A stretch of DNA of 64,000 bases, taken from Bradyrhizobium guangzhouense. Lineage in GTDB: Bacteria > Pseudomonadota > Alphaproteobacteria > Rhizobiales > Xanthobacteraceae. The first letter of the stretch is position 1. The number at the start of each line of letters is the position of its first letter. Under the pieces are notes generated by a model that searched no databases, had not been told where the DNA came from, and worked only from the letters and a program-made list of their open reading frames with translations. Below are positions 46,285 through 55,249 of this stretch, in pieces. The stretch is taken from the NCBI RefSeq assembly GCF_004114955.1, contig NZ_CP030053.1:992001-1056000 (forward strand), written 5' to 3'. A program made the position numbers and the translations under genes.

Positions 46285-47184
46285 ATGCAACGCCGCACTG
46301 TCCTGAAGGGTCTGGGTCTGACCGCTACCGCCGCCATCGCGAACACGCCGGCATTTGCGCAAGGCGCGGGAAGTGCTGCGAGCGCGGCGCCATCGCCCTG
46401 GCCTTCACCGCAATTGGCGACCGGCAACCGGCTCGGCTATTGCCGTGTCGGTAACGGTCCCACGGTGTGCGTGGTGCTACACGAATGGCTTGGCGATCAC
46501 GTCAATTGGGAGCCGGTGCTGCCTTATCTCGATCCGGCGCGCTACACCATCGTGTTCATGGATCTCAGGGGTTACGGCTGGTCGCGCGGCATGAGCGGCA
46601 GCTACACGCTGGATGAGGCCGCTGCCGACGTGCTGCGCACCGCCGATGAACTCGCCATCACCCGTTTCCATCTTGTCGGTCACTCGATGTCTGGCCTGGT
46701 GGCGCAGAAAATTGCGCTTCAGGCGGGGGGCAGGCCCCAGAGCGTGACGCTGTTCTCGCCGGTGCCACCGACCGGCTTCCGCGCCGACGAGGCGGCGATG
46801 AAGGCGCTCAATGCCGTCATTGACGAGGACGAAGCGGCCGGGCGCGCGATCACCGCCCGCACATCCAGCCGCTACGGCGCCGGCTGGCTGCGCCGCAAGC
46901 TCACCATCGCGCGCTTGGCCTCGACGATCGAGGCCAAGCGCGGCTATCTCATCATGTTCACCTCCTCCACCATATCAGGCGAAACGCATGGACTGTCTGC
47001 GCCGATGCATGTCGTGACGGGCGCACTGGATATTCCGTTCTATCGTGGCGAGCCGCTGCGGAATGCCTTCGCGCTGGCCTATCCCCGCGTGACCTTCGAG
47101 ACCATCGACGACGCCGGCCATTATTCCATGCTGGAAACCCCGGTGCGGGTCGCCAGCATCATCGAGAAGCAGCTCGCGGGCTAG
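46285..47184 (+). CDS. Exported alpha/beta hydrolase
   Basis: This 299-residue protein has a signal peptide with a twin-arginine-like start (MQRRTVLKGLGLTATAAIAN, then TPAFA). The hydrolase core has VCVVLHEWLGDHVNWEPVLP (oxyanion region), the nucleophile elbow GHSMSG, and the terminal histidine in DAGHYSM. The substrate is unknown. It is divergent from the broken LysR gene, which would normally control it, so regulation may be lost in this strain. Confidence 0.87.
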   Translation: MQRRTVLKGLGLTATAAIANTPAFAQGAGSAASAAPSPWPSPQLATGNRLGYCRVGNGPTVCVVLHEWLGDHVNWEPVLPYLDPARYTIVFMDLRGYGWSRGMSGSYTLDEAAADVLRTADELAITRFHLVGHSMSGLVAQKIALQAGGRPQSVTLFSPVPPTGFRADEAAMKALNAVIDEDEAAGRAITARTSSRYGAGWLRRKLTIARLASTIEAKRGYLIMFTSSTISGETHGLSAPMHVVTGALDIPFYRGEPLRNAFALAYPRVTFETIDDAGHYSMLETPVRVASIIEKQLAG

Positions 47185-47280
47185 CAGCCGCCATCTGAAG
47201 GAGCGGCTGGCTAAGGAGGACTAGCCAAGCCCGCCGCAATCGTTCAAAAGCCCATGGCCTGTCCTCTCAGGGTCCATGCC

Positions 47281-48513
47281 ATGAAGCTTTCGACCGTCAC
47301 ACCCGCCGATATCCGCCGCGCGCTGCTGCTGCGCGAGGAGATTGCGTTGCTCGATCTCAGGTTCGAGGCGGCCTTCGCCACTGGCCATCCGCTGTTTGCC
47401 GCCAACATGGCCGTGGATCGGATCGCAATCGAGGCCGCGGTGCGGCTGCCGCGCAAGGACGTGCCAATCGTGATCTATGACGATGGCGAGGGGCTGGTCG
47501 CTTCAGGCGCGGAACGATTTGCCGCGCTCGGCTACAGCAATGTTCGCGCGCTCGATGGTGGCCTGAAAGCCTGGCGTGCGGCGGGCTATGAACTGTTCGA
47601 GGACGTCAATTCCTATTCAAAGGCGTTTGGCGAGCTGGTCGAGGCGCGCCGTCATACGCCCTCGTTCAGCGCCGACGAGGTGGCAAAACTGATCGCAGAC
47701 AAGGCCAATATCGCCATCCTCGACGTTCGTCGCTTCGACGAATATGCGACCATGAACATTCCGGGCTCGGTCAGCGTGCCCGGCGCGGAGCTGGTGCTGC
47801 GCGCCGGCCAGGCCGCGCCCGATCCCGAGACCACCATCATCGTCAATTGCGCCGGCCGCACCCGCTCGATCATCGGCACCCAATCGCTGATCAATGCCGG
47901 CGTGCCCAACAAGGTGCGGGCGCTGCGCAACGGCACGATCGGCTGGACGCTGGCGCGGCACACGCTCAATCACGGCGCCGACAGGCGCGGCGCGATCGGC
48001 TCGTTCGAAGGCGGCGCAGCCAATGCCCGCGACGTCGCCTACCGCGCCGGTGTCCGCCACGTCAGTGCGAACGAGATGGCGGCACTGGTCGCAACGGCCG
48101 ATCGGACGCTCTATCGCTTCGACGTGCGCGACGCCGAGGATTATGCCGCCGGTCATCTCCCGGGCTTTCGCCACTATCCCGGCGGCCAGCTCGTGCAGGA
48201 GACCGACATGGCAGCACCCGTGCGCGGCGCGCGCATCGTGCTGACCGACGACAAAGGCGTACGCGCCGATATGACGGCATCCTGGCTCGCGCAGATGGGC
48301 TGGGAAGTCTATGTGCTCGAAGGCGGCTATGACGGCACGCTGGAGGCCAGCCCGCCGCTGGTGCTGCCGAAGCCCGATCCGGCGCATCGCTACCGCCGGC
48401 CCTATGAGGGCACTGAGGTTGCGGAGAAGGCCATGCAGGCCTATCTCGACTGGGAATATGGCCTCGTCGAGCAGCTCCGCCGTGACGGCACGCACGGGTT
48501 CTACGTGATCTGA
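47281..48513 (+). CDS. Protein with three rhodanese domains, only the middle one with a catalytic cysteine
   Basis: The protein is 410 residues from the ATG at 47281; an in-frame ATG at 47254 would add nine. Domain 1 (about 1-105) has LLDLRFEAAFATGHP but the active loop reads YDDGEGLVAS without Cys. Domain 2 (about 120-225) has ILDVRRFDEYATMNIPGSVS and active loop NCAGRTRS (CxxxxR, competent). Domain 3 (about 255-360) has RFDVRDAEDYAAGHLPGFRH and loop LTDDKGVRAD without Cys. It should carry sulfur as a persulfide on one Cys. Triple-rhodanese proteins of this kind are found near cysteine dioxygenase in other Rhizobiales (knowledge, not visible here). Confidence 0.85.
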   Translation: MKLSTVTPADIRRALLLREEIALLDLRFEAAFATGHPLFAANMAVDRIAIEAAVRLPRKDVPIVIYDDGEGLVASGAERFAALGYSNVRALDGGLKAWRAAGYELFEDVNSYSKAFGELVEARRHTPSFSADEVAKLIADKANIAILDVRRFDEYATMNIPGSVSVPGAELVLRAGQAAPDPETTIIVNCAGRTRSIIGTQSLINAGVPNKVRALRNGTIGWTLARHTLNHGADRRGAIGSFEGGAANARDVAYRAGVRHVSANEMAALVATADRTLYRFDVRDAEDYAAGHLPGFRHYPGGQLVQETDMAAPVRGARIVLTDDKGVRADMTASWLAQMGWEVYVLEGGYDGTLEASPPLVLPKPDPAHRYRRPYEGTEVAEKAMQAYLDWEYGLVEQLRRDGTHGFYVI

Positions 48514-48559
48514 GGCAGCCACAGTGGATTGCCTCTGCGGCTTTCGGCAAATTTTCTCC

Positions 48560-48691
48560 GTCGTCCTGGACAAGCGAGCGCTGATCCAGGACCGATTACC
48601 ACAGGCTCCGCTTTGGCGAAGGCTGGCGGTTACGAGCTCGGGCCACAACTGTTCCCTGGGGTAATGGGTCCTGGCTTTCGCCAGGACGACG
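48560..48691. repeat. Palindromic intergenic repeat (variant C)
   Basis: The left end gtcgtcctggacaagcgagc and right end gtcctggctttcgccaggacgac carry opposing cctgg/ccagg hairpins, and gtcctgg...ccaggac closes the right hairpin. The left half resembles 61798-61833 (gtcgtcccggacaagcgcgc). It takes up much of the 301-bp gap between the rhodanese gene and serA; the remaining 120 bp would hold the serA promoter. Confidence 0.65.
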
Positions 48692-48814
48692 TCGAAGCGT
48701 GCGGTCAGGTCGCTCTCCCGCCCGCGCCACCTTCTCCCCGTAACCAAACCCTATTGTGCTCGGCCTCGTCTGCGGTCTAAGAGCTGCGGCAAAGCCGTCA
48801 TTTCAGGAGATTCC

Positions 48815-50059
48815 ATGCCAGCCCCAGGCCAAAGCCCTGAGCGGAGCGCGAAGGCGCTGCTGCTTGAAGGTGTCAACGACAGCGCCGTGGATCTGTTCAA
48901 GGGCGCGGGCTTCACCAATGTCGAGCGTCTGACCAAGGCGCTGGACGGCGAGGCGCTGCGCCAGGCGCTCAAGGGCGTGTCGCTGCTCGGCATCCGCTCC
49001 CGCACCCAGATCACCGATGAAGTGCTGGAAGCCGCCGACGGGCTGCTTGCGGTCGGCTGCTTCAGCGTCGGCACCAATCAGGTCGATCTGCTTGCGGCGC
49101 GCAAGCGTGGCATTCCGGTGTTCAATGCGCCGTTCTCCAACACCCGCAGCGTTGCCGAGCTCGTGATCGGCGAGATCGTGATGCTGCTGCGGCAGATTTT
49201 TCCGCGCTCCGTCTCGGCCCATGGCGGCGGTTGGGACAAATCCGCGGCCGGCAGCCGCGAAGTGCGAGGTCGCACGCTCGGCATCATCGGCTATGGCAAT
49301 ATCGGCTCGCAGCTCTCGACCCTCGCCGAAGCCATGGGCATGCGGGTGATCTATTACGATCGCACCGACAAGCTCCGCCACGGCAACACCGAGCCGGTGG
49401 AGAAGCTGGAAGAGCTGCTGGCGCAGAGCGACGTGGTCAGCCTGCACGTGCCGGAGACGCCGGAGACCGCGGGCATGATCGGCGAGAAGGAGCTGCGGGC
49501 GATGAAGCCGGGATCGTTCCTGATCAACAACAGCCGCGGTACGGTGGTCGATCTCGATGCGCTCGCGGACGCGTTGCGCGATGGCCGCATTGCGGGTGCC
49601 GCCATCGACGTGTTTCCGGTCGAGCCGTCCTCGAATTCGGAGCGCTTCAAGAGCCCGGTGCAAGGCCTCAACAACGTGATCCTCACGCCGCATATCGGCG
49701 GCTCGACCGAGGAGGCGCAGGAGCGCATCGGCGGTGAGGTCGCGCGCAAGCTGGTCGACTATTTCATCACCGGATCGACCATGGGCGCGGTGAATTTCCC
49801 GGAAGTGCAGTTGCATCTGCGCCCCTCCGGTGCGCGCTTCAGCCATGTCCATCGCAACGTGCCGGGCATGCTGCGCCGGCTCAACGAGGTCTTCCTCCAG
49901 CGCGACATCAACATCGCCGCGCAATATCTGGAGACCGCCGGCGACCTCGGCTATGTCGTGCTCGATGCCGATCTCGGCGGCCGGGATTCCGGCGAGCTGC
50001 TGGCGCAGATTCGCGCACTCGAAGGCACAATCGGCGCGCGGCTGGTGTTTGAGCACTAG
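48815..50059 (+). CDS. serA: D-3-phosphoglycerate dehydrogenase (with ACT domain)
   Basis: This 414-residue protein catalyses the first step of serine synthesis. The NAD-binding motif is GRTLGIIGYGNIGS, catalytic Arg is in NNSRGTVVD, Glu in VFPVEPSS and His in LTPHIGGST. The C-terminal ACT domain (about 340-414, NVPGMLRRLNEVFLQRDINI) is the serine feedback site. This layout is the E. coli-type enzyme, shorter than the alphaproteobacterial ones with an extra domain. caggaga precedes the ATG. A second serA elsewhere is likely. Confidence 0.9.
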   Translation: MPAPGQSPERSAKALLLEGVNDSAVDLFKGAGFTNVERLTKALDGEALRQALKGVSLLGIRSRTQITDEVLEAADGLLAVGCFSVGTNQVDLLAARKRGIPVFNAPFSNTRSVAELVIGEIVMLLRQIFPRSVSAHGGGWDKSAAGSREVRGRTLGIIGYGNIGSQLSTLAEAMGMRVIYYDRTDKLRHGNTEPVEKLEELLAQSDVVSLHVPETPETAGMIGEKELRAMKPGSFLINNSRGTVVDLDALADALRDGRIAGAAIDVFPVEPSSNSERFKSPVQGLNNVILTPHIGGSTEEAQERIGGEVARKLVDYFITGSTMGAVNFPEVQLHLRPSGARFSHVHRNVPGMLRRLNEVFLQRDINIAAQYLETAGDLGYVVLDADLGGRDSGELLAQIRALEGTIGARLVFEH

Positions 50060-50169
50060 CTCGCCGTCACGTTCCGGTTGCATTGTCAGGCCTAAGCTCT
50101 CTAAACTGTACCATCTTCGGCGAGTTCCAATCACGTCGAATTTGAGCTTCAGTTGCGTGAGTGTCCGCC

Positions 50170-51189
50170 ATGGAACGCGACGCCGTACTGATTGATCTCG
50201 CACTTCAAGGCGGCGGTTCGCACGGCGCTTTCTCCTGGGGCGTGCTCGACCGCCTGCTGGAGGAAAAGTGGCTCACCATCGCCGCGATTTCCGGCACGTC
50301 GGCCGGCGCGATGAATGCGGCGGTGCTGGCCGATGGCTGGACCGCCGGCGGCGCCGAGGGCGCGCGCGAGGCGCTGGAACGATATTGGCGCCGTGTCTCG
50401 AAGGCTGCCGCCTTCAGCCCGCTGCAGCGCTCGCCGCTCGACCGGCTGATGGGGCGGTGGACGCTCGATACCTCGCCCTTCTACATCTTCACCGATTTGA
50501 TGTCGCGGGTGCTGTCGCCCTACGATCTCAATCCGACCGGCTACAATCCGCTGCGCGCGGTGCTGGCGGAGAGCGTCGATTTCGAACGCCTCGCGCGCTC
50601 GCCGATCCAGCTCTTCATCACCGCGACGCGCGTGCGCACCGGGCGTGGACGAATCTTCCGCAACGCCGAGATCACGGCCGACGTGCTGCTCGCCTCGGCC
50701 TGCCTGCCGACCATGTTTCGCGCCATCGAGATCGACGGTGAGCCCTACTGGGACGGCGGCTTCGCCGGCAATCCGACCATCACGCCGCTGGTTCGCGAGA
50801 GCGATGCGCACGACACGATCCTCATCCAGATCAATCCGACCGAGCGGCCGGAGGAGCCACGCACAGCCGCCGAGATTCTCAACCGCGTCAACGAAATCTC
50901 CTTCAACTCGCCGCTGATGAAGGAGCTGCGCATGATCGCGCTGCTCCGGCAGGCGGCCGATCCCGGCAGCGGCGAGGGTGCGCGCTGGGCGAAAATGCGC
51001 ACGCACCGGGTCAAGAGCGACATGCTGGCGAAGTTCGGGGCGTCGTCGAAGCTCAATGCGGAATGGGAGTTCGTTTCGATGCTGCGCGCCGAGGGGCGGC
51101 TGGCCGCGGATGTATTTCTCCGCGAGCACGGCGCCGATGTCGGCCGGCAATCGACCGCCGATCTCGATGTTCTCCTGGCGGAGTGCTGA
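50170..51189 (+). CDS. Patatin-like phospholipase (with DUF3734-type C-terminus)
   Basis: This 339-residue protein has the oxyanion loop LALQGGGSHGAFSWGVLD, nucleophile GTSAGAMNA and catalytic Asp in DGGFAGNPTIT, so the Ser-Asp dyad is complete. The C-terminal part (LNRVNEISFNSPLMKELRMI) matches the DUF3734 group. The ATG at 50170 is chosen; a GTG at 50161 is in frame. It is three bases upstream of a GntP permease, a pair often found with 3-hydroxybutyrate dehydrogenase (general knowledge; no such gene is here). Confidence 0.9.
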   Translation: MERDAVLIDLALQGGGSHGAFSWGVLDRLLEEKWLTIAAISGTSAGAMNAAVLADGWTAGGAEGAREALERYWRRVSKAAAFSPLQRSPLDRLMGRWTLDTSPFYIFTDLMSRVLSPYDLNPTGYNPLRAVLAESVDFERLARSPIQLFITATRVRTGRGRIFRNAEITADVLLASACLPTMFRAIEIDGEPYWDGGFAGNPTITPLVRESDAHDTILIQINPTERPEEPRTAAEILNRVNEISFNSPLMKELRMIALLRQAADPGSGEGARWAKMRTHRVKSDMLAKFGASSKLNAEWEFVSMLRAEGRLAADVFLREHGADVGRQSTADLDVLLAEC

Positions 51190-51192
51190 GGC

Positions 51193-52647
51193 ATGGGTCT
51201 TCTCGGCCTGCTCGTCGGGCTCGGACTGCTGGTGCTGTTCGCGTTTCGCGGCTGGAGCGTGCTTCTGCTCGCGCCCGTCGCGGCGCTCGTGGCCGCGTTG
51301 TTCGGCGGCGAGCCGCTGCTGGCGAATCTCACCCAGGTCTTCATGACCAATGCAGCGGCATTCTTGGCGCAGTTCTTTCCGATCTTCCTGCTCGGCGCCG
51401 TGTTCGGCAAGCTGATGGACGACAGCGACGCGGTGACGTCTGTGGCGGCCTTCATGGCAAAGCGTCTCGGCGAGCGCCGCGTGATCCTGGCCGTGGTGCT
51501 GGCCGGCGCCGCGGTGACTTATGGTGGTGTCAGTCTCTTCGTCGCGTTCTTCGTCATCGTGCCGATGGCCCGCTCGCTGTTTCGCGCGGCTGAAATTCCG
51601 CGCCGTCTGATTCCGGCCGCGATCGTGCTGGGGACGTCGACCTTCACCATGTCGGCCTTGCCCGGAACGCCGTCGATCCAGAATGCGATCCCGATGCCGT
51701 TCTTCGGCACAACGCCCTTTGCCGCGCCGGGCCTCGGCATCGTCGCTTCCCTCGTCATGCTCGGCACAGGATTGTGGTGGCTGCATCGCGCGGAAGCCAA
51801 GGCGAGGGGCGCCGGGGAAGGCTATGGTGACGAGGTCGAGGATGCGGCCGAGCGAGCCGCGTTCGACGAGTTCGTGCGCGAACGCGCGACCACGGCGCGG
51901 GAGTTCGATCCAGCGGAGCTGCAACATGGTCATCGCAGCGATCAGCCTTCGCCGGTGCTGAACGCCATCCTGCCGTTGATCGTGGTCGTCGCAGTCAATC
52001 TCCTGATGTCGCTTGTGATACTGCCTCGGCTCGATGTCAGCTACCTTGCCGAGCAGCGCTTTGGCGGGACGTCGCTCGCCGCCGTTGCGGGCGTATGGTC
52101 GGTCGCCGTGGCGCTGACCGCCGCCATTGTCGCGACCATCGTGCTGAACTGGTCCCGCCTGCCGGCTTTGAGGCTGACCATGGACGCTGGAGCCAACGCC
52201 TCGGTGCTACCCGCTTTCAGCGTCGCGAGCCTGGTCGGGTTCGGCGCGGTCGTTGCCGCACTGCCGGCGTTCACGACGGTGCGCGACTGGGTGCTTGCGA
52301 TCGAAGGTGGCCCGCTGGTCTCGCTGGCGGTCGCGACCAACATCCTGGCCGCGCTGACCGGCTCTGCGTCAGGCGGGCTGACCATTGCTCTCGATGCGCT
52401 CGGGGACACTTATGTCGATCTCGCGGCACGAACCGGCATCGACCTTGCCCTGATGCATCGCGTCGCGGTGATCGGCTCGGGAACGCTCGACATTCTGCCG
52501 CACAATGGCGCGGTGGTGAGCTTGCTCGCGATCTGCGGGCTGACGCACCGCGACAGCTATTTCGACATCGTGATGGTCGGCATCGTAACGTCGCTGCTGG
52601 CGCTGGTGGCCGTGATCGCCCTCGGCAGCGCAGTTGGATCGTTCTGA
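51193..52647 (+). CDS. GntP-family permease (gluconate/hydroxybutyrate-type transporter)
   Basis: This 484-residue protein has about 12 membrane segments, with a charged cytoplasmic loop around 205-250 (EVEDAAERAAFDEFVRER). Family features are FPIFLLGAVFGKLMDDS, GGVSLFVAFFVIVPMARSLF and TGSASGGLTIALDAL. GntP proteins take up sugar acids or short hydroxy acids by proton symport. It is translationally close (3 bp) to the patatin gene, so they likely serve the same lipid or polyhydroxybutyrate pathway (inference). Confidence 0.88.
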   Translation: MGLLGLLVGLGLLVLFAFRGWSVLLLAPVAALVAALFGGEPLLANLTQVFMTNAAAFLAQFFPIFLLGAVFGKLMDDSDAVTSVAAFMAKRLGERRVILAVVLAGAAVTYGGVSLFVAFFVIVPMARSLFRAAEIPRRLIPAAIVLGTSTFTMSALPGTPSIQNAIPMPFFGTTPFAAPGLGIVASLVMLGTGLWWLHRAEAKARGAGEGYGDEVEDAAERAAFDEFVRERATTAREFDPAELQHGHRSDQPSPVLNAILPLIVVVAVNLLMSLVILPRLDVSYLAEQRFGGTSLAAVAGVWSVAVALTAAIVATIVLNWSRLPALRLTMDAGANASVLPAFSVASLVGFGAVVAALPAFTTVRDWVLAIEGGPLVSLAVATNILAALTGSASGGLTIALDALGDTYVDLAARTGIDLALMHRVAVIGSGTLDILPHNGAVVSLLAICGLTHRDSYFDIVMVGIVTSLLALVAVIALGSAVGSF

Positions 52648-52684
52648 GGCGATTGACGCAGCCGCGAAGGTTGACACCGCCAGC

Positions 52685-53608
52685 CTACCCCGCCGCCATC
52701 GCCTGTGCGCCGCCAAGCAATCGCGCGTTGAGCCGGCCGCCGGAGAAGAGCATGTCGTCGAGCGCCTCGTCGATATCGGCTGAGTTCACCGAGTTGCCGC
52801 CATCGCGCGCCAGGCTGGCCTGGGCAAGCCGCCGCATCAGTTCCTTGATGAACGCGCAGCTCGTGCCTTCGCTGCGGTGGGCGGCCTCGGTGACGACTGC
52901 ATCGCTCAGCGGCAATCCCTTGCCGTAGAGCCGGACCAGCTTGCCGCGGCCGGCTTCGTCGGGGAGCGGCACTTCGATGGCCTGATCGATCCGGCCCGGT
53001 CGGCCAGCGAGGGCGCCTTCGAGTTGCTGAGGCCGATTGGTCGTCAGCACGAACAGGATGTCAGCGTCCTGTTTCAAACCGTCCATCTCGTTGAGGAGCC
53101 GGTTGAGCAGCGGTTCTTCGCAGCCGTTCATGTTCTCGCGCTGGCGCGCGATGAGGTCGACGTCTTCGATGACAACCATGGCCGGTTGCAGCAGGCGAGC
53201 GAGATTCATATAGGCGCCGAGCAGGCCGATCTGCTCAGCCGTGATGATCAGCGTCGTATGCCCGGGCAGGTCGGTCGCAAGATAGCGGATGGTGTGAGTC
53301 TTGCCTGTGCCGGGTGGACCGTAGAGCAAGATACCCTTTCGGGTCGATTGGCCAAGGCGGCGTAGAAGGTCTCGCGTACCCACGAAGTTCAGAACGTTGC
53401 GATCAAGTAGCCGTAGCGTCTGTTCGGGCAGGATCACTTCATCGCGACTGACGGAAGGAAGACGGTGCACCGTGATCCCGCGGGAGCGTCCGCGATAGTC
53501 GGAATCGGCATCGAGAGAGAGGATTTTGCCGCGATAGGTGCGTGCGGCCTGCACGGCATCTACATAAAAGGAAGCGACCGTCAAGCCTGACGGCCGCTCA
53601 AATTGCAA
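52685..53608 (-). CDS. AAA+ ATPase, probably shortened at its N-terminus
   Basis: This 307-residue protein has Walker A GPPGTGKTH, Walker B VVIEDVD, sensor 1 LTTNRPQQLE and arginine finger GRPGRID, all intact. Homologous ATPases carry about 40-100 more residues before the segment SFYVDAVQAARTY. Here the only start is a TTG at 53606-53608, and the frame opens directly after the stop codon of the EmrB-type gene in the same register. The missing N-terminus may have been lost when it became fused behind the efflux operon. The C-terminal helical lid reads SADIDEALDDML. Confidence 0.75.
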   Translation of the reverse strand: MQFERPSGLTVASFYVDAVQAARTYRGKILSLDADSDYRGRSRGITVHRLPSVSRDEVILPEQTLRLLDRNVLNFVGTRDLLRRLGQSTRKGILLYGPPGTGKTHTIRYLATDLPGHTTLIITAEQIGLLGAYMNLARLLQPAMVVIEDVDLIARQRENMNGCEEPLLNRLLNEMDGLKQDADILFVLTTNRPQQLEGALAGRPGRIDQAIEVPLPDEAGRGKLVRLYGKGLPLSDAVVTEAAHRSEGTSCAFIKELMRRLAQASLARDGGNSVNSADIDEALDDMLFSGGRLNARLLGGAQAMAAG

Positions 53609-53626
53609 TCGATGATGTGCGAGCTC

Positions 53627-55249
53627 TTAGTGCGCCCCACCTCCGCCGGCTGCCTTCACCCGGCGCGTCAGCAGCACCGCGATCGCGGCCAGCACCAGCA
53701 CCACGCCGATTACGGCAAAGGTGTCGGAGAAACCCATCACCAGCGCCTGGCGCTTGACCGTCTTGCCGAGCGCGATGATGGCCTGCTCGCGGGCGGCGTT
53801 GAGGTCGGGCACGCCGTGGGCGATGAAGTAATCCGTCATCTGCGCGATGCGGGTGCGGACTTCCTCGCGGCCAAGCGTCACGGAGTGGCCGATGATGTTG
53901 GAGTGGAACTGCTCGCGCTTGGTGACGATGGTCGCCAGCACCGCGGTGCCGATGGCGCCGCCGAGGTTGCGCATCATGTTGGAGATGCCGGAGGCGGCGG
54001 GCGCATCCTGCGGCGCGACGCTGCCGAGGCTGAGCGCCGACAACGGCGCCAGCGTCAGGGCCTGGCCCACGGCGCGCACGACGTTGGGGATGAAGAACTG
54101 ATCGCCGGAATAGTCGATCGACATCATTATGTTCATGAACGAGCTGGCGGCGAACAGCAGCAGGCCGACGGCCGCGATGTAGCGGGTGTCGAAACGCTGC
54201 ATCAGTTTCGGCACCAGGGGAATCAGCAGGAGCTGCGGCAGGCCAGTCCAGGCCAGCACATTGCCGATCTGCTCGGCATTGTAGCCCTGCACCTGGCCGA
54301 GATAGGCCGGCAGCAGATAGACTGAGCCGAACAGCGCGAAGCCGAGGAACACCGCGGCAATCGTGCCGACGCCGAAATTCCACTGCGTCAGCAGGCGCAG
54401 GCGGAGCAGCGGCTTCGCGACCACCAGCTCGATCGTGATGAACAGCGATAGGCTGATCGCGGCGATGACCGCGAGGCGCACGATGAAGGGCGAGCCGAAC
54501 CAGTCGTTCTTGTTGCCTTCCTCCAGCACGGCCTGCAGTGACGCGAGGCCGATCGCCATGGTGGCGATGCCGAACCAGTCGCCTTCGCGCAGCAATCCGA
54601 GATTCAGGGGCGCACGCTCCAGGGTGAGGAACAGGATCGTCACCATGACCGCGGTCGGCAGCACGTTGACGAAGAAGATGGTCTGCCAGCCGAAATTCTC
54701 GGTGAGGGAGCCGCCGATGGTGGGGCCGATCGCGGGTGCGAACGTCACCGCCAGCGAAAACATGGCAAGGCCGATCGGCTGCTGGCCCTTCGGCAGCTTG
54801 GTGAACACGAGCGTGAAGGCCATCGGGATCAGCACGCCGCCGAAGAAGCCCTGAAAGCCGCGCATCGCGATCATCGAGGGAAGGTCGTGCGTGAACGCAC
54901 AGGCGACCGAGAACGCCGCAAACAGCGAAGCAAAGCTCAGCATGATGTTGCGGAACGAGAACACGCGCGACAGATAGTCGGTCAGCGGAATCACGATGAT
55001 CTCGCCGATCAAGTACGACGTCGAGATCCAGGACCCGTTGTCGACGCCGGTGCCGATGCCGCCCTCGATGTTGAGCAGCGAGGCGTTGGTGATCTGGATG
55101 TTCAGGATCGCCATGAAGGCGCCGATCATCGCGGCGAAGACAGCGATCCAGATCGTGGCACTGGCCTTGTTGGGATCGGCAACGACGCGATCAGGCGTCG
55201 CGGCCGGCATTGTGGGCGCTGGCGTCGAGATTGCGAGGCTGTTTGACAT
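53627..55249 (-). CDS. DHA2-family MFS drug exporter (EmrB-like)
   Basis: This 540-residue protein has about 14 membrane segments. It has GAFMAILNIQITNASLLNIE, WISTSYLIGEIIVIP (motif D1 region) and FAPAIGPTIGGSLTENFGW (motif C, antiporter). The ATG at 55247-55249 overlaps the 3' end of the EmrA-like gene by 59 bp, a tight coupling. The pair with a TetR repressor is the standard organisation of a multidrug-type efflux system; the natural substrate is unknown. Confidence 0.93.
   Translation of the reverse strand: MSNSLAISTPAPTMPAATPDRVVADPNKASATIWIAVFAAMIGAFMAILNIQITNASLLNIEGGIGTGVDNGSWISTSYLIGEIIVIPLTDYLSRVFSFRNIMLSFASLFAAFSVACAFTHDLPSMIAMRGFQGFFGGVLIPMAFTLVFTKLPKGQQPIGLAMFSLAVTFAPAIGPTIGGSLTENFGWQTIFFVNVLPTAVMVTILFLTLERAPLNLGLLREGDWFGIATMAIGLASLQAVLEEGNKNDWFGSPFIVRLAVIAAISLSLFITIELVVAKPLLRLRLLTQWNFGVGTIAAVFLGFALFGSVYLLPAYLGQVQGYNAEQIGNVLAWTGLPQLLLIPLVPKLMQRFDTRYIAAVGLLLFAASSFMNIMMSIDYSGDQFFIPNVVRAVGQALTLAPLSALSLGSVAPQDAPAASGISNMMRNLGGAIGTAVLATIVTKREQFHSNIIGHSVTLGREEVRTRIAQMTDYFIAHGVPDLNAAREQAIIALGKTVKRQALVMGFSDTFAVIGVVLVLAAIAVLLTRRVKAAGGGGAH

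Noticed and set aside
47208..47227. TGGCTA...TAGCCA inverted repeat after the alpha/beta hydrolase as a terminator
   Set aside because: Arms are only six bases with no T-run; too weak to call.
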